64,000 nucleotides of DNA. Source: Gemmatimonas phototrophica. Lineage in GTDB: Bacteria; Gemmatimonadota; Gemmatimonadetes; Gemmatimonadales; Gemmatimonadaceae. The notes beneath the pieces are model-generated. The model ran no database searches. It saw only the letters and a list, made by a program, of their open reading frames with translations, and was not told the origin of the DNA. A program made the translations under genes and the position numbers. Every line of letters begins with the position of its first letter. The stretch's first letter is position 1. This document shows, piece by piece, positions 60,874-64,000 of the stretch. The stretch spans positions 4,278,001 through 4,342,000 of the forward strand of contig NZ_CP011454.1 of assembly GCF_000695095.2 (NCBI RefSeq), written 5' to 3'.

Positions 60874-62382
60874 TCACTTGTACGGGCTATCGGACCGGCG
60901 TGCGCTGCCACCACTGCCGCCACTGCGCCCGCCGCCGCTGTTGCCGGCGCCACCACTCCCGCCACTGTTGCCGCCACCGCCCCCCGGACGGCGCGGGCCG
61001 CGACGCGCACCGCCGCTCACCTTGGCTCCTTCGGGCGGACGCTCAGGGCCGCGGGCAGCCGGCCCACTGGACGAACGCGCCGCTGGACGCGCCGGCTTGC
61101 TGGTCTTGCGCTCCGCCTCGGCCTGTTGCGCCGCCGTGCGGCGCGCCACCTTGGCCGCAGCCCGCGCGCGATCTTCCGCCTTTTTCTTGCGGATCTCGGC
61201 AATGCGCTCGGCGATCGGGACTTCCAGTTTGGCCTGCGGCTTCGCGGTGTAGTCGAAGTCGGGGACCGTCACGCGCGGCAACTGCTTCTTGATCGCGCGT
61301 TCGATGAGCTTGAGCTCCCCTTCTTCTTCCGGGCTCACAAAGGTGAACGCTTCACCGGTGGCTTCGGCGCGAGCAGTACGCCCCACGCGGTGAATGTAGT
61401 CTTCGGCTGCCACCGGCACGTCGAAGTTCACCACATGACCCAGCGCTTCCACGTCAATGCCGCGGGCGGCGATGTCGGTGGCAACCAGCACCTGATAGGC
61501 GCCGTCCTTGAAGCCGGCGAGTGCCTGCGTACGCTGGCTCTGCGACCGGTTGCCGTGAATACGCTCGGCCTTGATACCGGCCGCGACCAGCTGCGACGCC
61601 AAACGATTGGCGCGGTGCTTGGTGCGGGTGAACACCAGCGCCTGCGGCATGTCGCCACGCTTGAGCAGCGTAACGAGGAGCGCACTCTTGAGGTCCTGCG
61701 CCACCGGATACACCGCCTGCGTAATGCCTTTGGCAGGTGCGGCGGTGCGCTGCAGGTTGAGCGTGACCGGCTTGCTGAGCATCTCCTGCGCCAGCGCCGC
61801 AATTGGCGGCGGCATGGTGGCGCTGAAGAACAGCGTCTGCCGTTTGTTGTTGGGCAGGTGACGCAGAATCTTCTTGATCTCGGGGAGGAAGCCCATGTCG
61901 AGCATACGATCGGCTTCGTCGAGCACGAGATACTCGAGGGCCTCGAGTTTGGCGTACGGCTGCCGGAAATGATCGAGCAGACGCCCCGGCGTGGCAATGA
62001 TTACATCGGCGCCGCTGCGGAACGCGTGTTCCTGTGGCCCCATACCTACGCCACCAAACACCGCGGCACCCGTGAGGGGCGTGTGAATGGTGACGTCTTT
62101 CAGACTGTCATGAATTTGCGCGGCCAGTTCGCGCGTGGGCGTGAGCACCAGCGCACGCGTCTTGCCGCGCGGCTTGCTCATGAGATGATGCAGGATGGGG
62201 AGCAGGAACGCGTAGGTCTTGCCGCTGCCGGTCATGGCGCAGGCCAGGAGGTCGCGCCCTTCGAGCGCCGGCGGAATGCTTTCGCCCTGAATGGGCGTGG
62301 GCCGGGCAAAGCCGAGTTCCTTGAGACCCTGCAGAAGACTCGGGTGAAGCTGAAGCGTGGAAAACGTCGGTGTAGCAGTCAC
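60874..62382 (-). CDS. rhlE: DEAD-box RNA helicase, RhlE type
   Basis: A 502-residue RNA helicase. Motifs in order: FARPTPIQGESIPPAL, MTGSGKT (about 51), TPTRELAAQ, ATPGRLLDHF, VLDEADRMLDMGF (about 154), SATMPPP, ATDIAARGID, and HRVGRTARAE. The C-terminal tail (about 400-502) is first Lys/Arg/Ala-rich, then glycine/serine-rich (GGSGG repeats), as in RhlE. It is a second DEAD helicase beside deaD at 38529. The start is 62382. Confidence 0.93.
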   Translation of the reverse strand: MTATPTFSTLQLHPSLLQGLKELGFARPTPIQGESIPPALEGRDLLACAMTGSGKTYAFLLPILHHLMSKPRGKTRALVLTPTRELAAQIHDSLKDVTIHTPLTGAAVFGGVGMGPQEHAFRSGADVIIATPGRLLDHFRQPYAKLEALEYLVLDEADRMLDMGFLPEIKKILRHLPNNKRQTLFFSATMPPPIAALAQEMLSKPVTLNLQRTAAPAKGITQAVYPVAQDLKSALLVTLLKRGDMPQALVFTRTKHRANRLASQLVAAGIKAERIHGNRSQSQRTQALAGFKDGAYQVLVATDIAARGIDVEALGHVVNFDVPVAAEDYIHRVGRTARAEATGEAFTFVSPEEEGELKLIERAIKKQLPRVTVPDFDYTAKPQAKLEVPIAERIAEIRKKKAEDRARAAAKVARRTAAQQAEAERKTSKPARPAARSSSGPAARGPERPPEGAKVSGGARRGPRRPGGGGGNSGGSGGAGNSGGGRSGGSGGSARRSDSPYK

Positions 62383-62460
62383 GTATGGTTTCTGGATTAT
62401 GTGTATCCTTGAAACCTCGCCACTTGCTCGCTAAAGCGGTACCTGTGTAGGCAGGCAACA

Positions 62461-62556
62461 AACAGCCCGTCGGAGCGCACGAAGGCCGGAGCACGCGGAG
62501 AACAGCATGCTGTTTCCTCCGTACGCTCCGGCCTCCGTGACCTCCGACGAGCTGTT
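62461..62556. terminator. Large 96-bp imperfect palindrome downstream of the ABC exporter gene
   Basis: The outer arms AACAGC (62461-62466) and GCTGTT (62551-62556) pair. CGTCGGAG pairs with CTCCGACG, GCCGGAGC with GCTCCGGC, and the centre is a 14-bp perfect palindrome AACAGCATGCTGTT (62501-62514). The outer hexamer repeats the centre. It lies just beyond the stop codon of the exporter gene (62559). It could act as a terminator, or be a repeat element. Confidence 0.55.
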
Positions 62557-62558
62557 TC

Positions 62559-64000
62559 TCACCCCGTCGCCGCGATTTCCTCGCCCGGATTGATGAACTG
62601 GTCGCTCTCCAGCTGGTATTGCCGGCTGTAGAGGTCACGGTACCGGCCGCCCAGTGCGAGCAGTTCGGCATGCGTTCCCCGCTCCACGATTTCCCCGTGC
62701 TCCAACACCAGAATCTGATTGGCACTGGTGATGGTGGAGAGCCGGTGCGCAATCACGAAGGTCGTGCGCCCTGCGCGCAGGCGGCGCAACCCTTCCTGAA
62801 TGAGATGTTCGCTCTCGCTGTCGAGGCTGGAGGTGGCTTCGTCGAGAATGAGCACGCGCGGATTGGCCAGAATGGCGCGCGCAATGGCCACGCGTTGCCG
62901 CTGACCACCAGAGAGCTTGACCCCACGTTCGCCCACAATGGTGTTGTACTGCTCGGGGAAGCCCTGAATGAACTCGTGCGCGTTGGCAATCTTGGCCACC
63001 TCGATGATTTCTTCGTCGGTGGCGCCGGGCTTGGTGAAGGCAATGTTCTCCTTCACCGTGCCGTCAAAGAGAAAGTTGTCCTGCATGACCACGCCCAGAT
63101 GCCGGCGATAGTCGCGCAGCTTGAGGTCGCTCACCGGAATGCCATCCACCTTGATGTGCCCATGCTGCGGCTGCGCAAAGGCCATGATGAGCGAGATCAT
63201 GGTGCTCTTGCCGCTGCCGCTGGATCCGACGAGGGCGGTGGTGGTTCCGGCTGGCGCCTCGAAGCTGATGTGCTTGAGCACCGGCACGTTCTCTTCGTAC
63301 TCGAAGCTCACGTCGTCGAATTGCACACGCCCCACCACCTGCGGCACCGACTGCTTGCTGGCGTCTTCCTGGTCTTCGGTGGCCATGTCGCGCAGCTCGC
63401 GAATGCGATCGAGTCCCGCAAACGCTTCGGTGATTTGCGTGCCGATGCTGGCCACCGAAATGAGCGGCGCCGTCACCATGCCAATGAAAATCAGGAACGT
63501 GAGCAGCTCACCAATGGTGGTCGTGCCGCGCATGACATCCCCGCCACCCACGTACATCACGATCACCCCGATCACACCCACGACGGCGAGCCCCAACGTG
63601 CCGGTGAGGGACGTGCCGGTGATGGTTTTGGCGATGTTCTGGAAGAGACGCTGCACGCCTTTGCCAAACACCTCCTTCTCACGCTCTTCGGCGGTGTAAA
63701 CCTTGATGAGTCGAATGCCGCCAAGTGTTTCGGTCAGGCGACCGGTGACTTCGGCGTTGATGACGCTGCGCTCGCGGAAAATGGGACGTAGCCGCTTGAA
63801 GGCCACACTCATGCCCGCGCCGAACACGGCAATGGGCAATACCGTCGCGAGTGTCAACTTCCAGTTGAGGTGCAGCAGCACGCCCATGGCGGCCAGCGCA
63901 CTGAGAATGCCGCCCGTGAGCTGAATGAGTCCGGTGCCAATGAGATTGCGAATGCCTTCGGGGTCACTCATGACCCGCGACACCAGCACCCCGCTCTTGG
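62559..64000 (-). CDS. ABC exporter (MsbA-like, half transporter), N-terminus beyond window
   Basis: The last 480 or so residues of a half-size ABC exporter; the reading frame runs out of the window. The membrane domain shows three or more helices (LIGTGLIQLTGGILSALAAMGVLL, KLTLATVLPIAVFGAG, LGLAVVGVIGVIVMYVGGGDV). The ATPase domain has Walker A VGSSGSGKSTM, Q-loop VMQDNFLF, signature VKLSGGQRQRVAIARAIL, Walker B VLILDEATSSLD and H-loop IAHRLST. Lipid or drug export is likely, but the substrate is unknown. Confidence 0.9.
   Translation of the reverse strand, partial: KSGVLVSRVMSDPEGIRNLIGTGLIQLTGGILSALAAMGVLLHLNWKLTLATVLPIAVFGAGMSVAFKRLRPIFRERSVINAEVTGRLTETLGGIRLIKVYTAEEREKEVFGKGVQRLFQNIAKTITGTSLTGTLGLAVVGVIGVIVMYVGGGDVMRGTTTIGELLTFLIFIGMVTAPLISVASIGTQITEAFAGLDRIRELRDMATEDQEDASKQSVPQVVGRVQFDDVSFEYEENVPVLKHISFEAPAGTTTALVGSSGSGKSTMISLIMAFAQPQHGHIKVDGIPVSDLKLRDYRRHLGVVMQDNFLFDGTVKENIAFTKPGATDEEIIEVAKIANAHEFIQGFPEQYNTIVGERGVKLSGGQRQRVAIARAILANPRVLILDEATSSLDSESEHLIQEGLRRLRAGRTTFVIAHRLSTITSANQILVLEHGEIVERGTHAELLALGGRYRDLYSRQYQLESDQFINPGEEIAATG

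Noticed and set aside
61126-62412. A 428-codon plus-strand open frame
   Set aside because: It is antisense to rhlE and has no recognisable domain.
1-64000. rRNA or tRNA genes
   Set aside because: No rRNA stretch or T-arm (GGTTCGAATCC-type) pattern was noticed on reading. A tRNAscan/Infernal run would decide.

Overview
The window is GC-rich, densely packed bacterial chromosome. Its gene content suggests a Gemmatimonadota (Gemmatimonas-like) organism: a BTAD regulator fused to a TolB-like propeller, a Ser/Thr kinase fused to a TolB/TPR sensor, many secreted or lipidated Ig-like proteins, tandem carboxypeptidase-regulatory/TonB-plug proteins, a PVC-type dehydrogenase and a reaction-centre-type cytochrome c. 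The assignment is inference from gene content; no rRNA or tRNA gene was seen.

Layout. 0.2-5.5 kb: BTAD-TolB regulator, an ArsR repressor with a truncated AHSA1 partner, a SnoaL-like protein, a 2'-5' RNA ligase-like protein and an Ig-like lipoprotein. 5.7-14.4 kb: a secreted TPR-CHAT protein, a GH20 hexosaminidase, and a divergent pair made of a PVC-type dehydrogenase/HEAT/DUF1080 protein and a cytochrome c. 14.4-21.4 kb: an esterase, two tandem CarboxypepD_reg/plug paralogues, an ArsC-like reductase, a serine beta-lactamase-like protein and a small secreted protein. 21.6-31.2 kb: an M24 peptidase homologue lacking metal ligands, a histidine kinase and response regulator, a frameshifted subtilase, a lipoprotein with fourteen 29-residue repeats, and a dCMP deaminase.

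The most unusual region is 31.3-38.4 kb, a chromosomal integron. An IntI-type tyrosine recombinase (37373-38440, minus) carries the IntI-specific insertion. Beyond its 3' end, only 2 bp after the stop codon, is an attI-like region with four full inverted or direct copies of a GTTAGACTGCAG-like 12-mer and a terminal GTTAGAC core. At least five attC sites follow, with cassette genes all in the same direction as intI. This codirectional layout is the reverse of the usual integron. Cassettes carry small membrane proteins, a lipoprotein, an alpha/beta hydrolase and a paralogue of the chromosomal CarboxypepD_reg proteins; one cassette holds a decayed gene.

38.5-64 kb is mostly housekeeping and accessory chromosome: DeaD and RhlE helicases, a SET-domain protein, a reaction-centre-type cytochrome, a GNAT enzyme, an AraC regulator facing a four-gene overlapping operon (barrel, cupin, DUF4386, methyltransferase), a Ser/Thr kinase, an Ig-like lipoprotein, a sulfite-oxidase-like enzyme, a patatin, TfoX-like, YaeQ and GlsB-like proteins, IlvE with an SDR and cupin cluster, formate-THF ligase, a globin, a YigZ/IMPACT protein and an ABC exporter cut by the window end. 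Several convergent pairs share bidirectional hairpin terminators.
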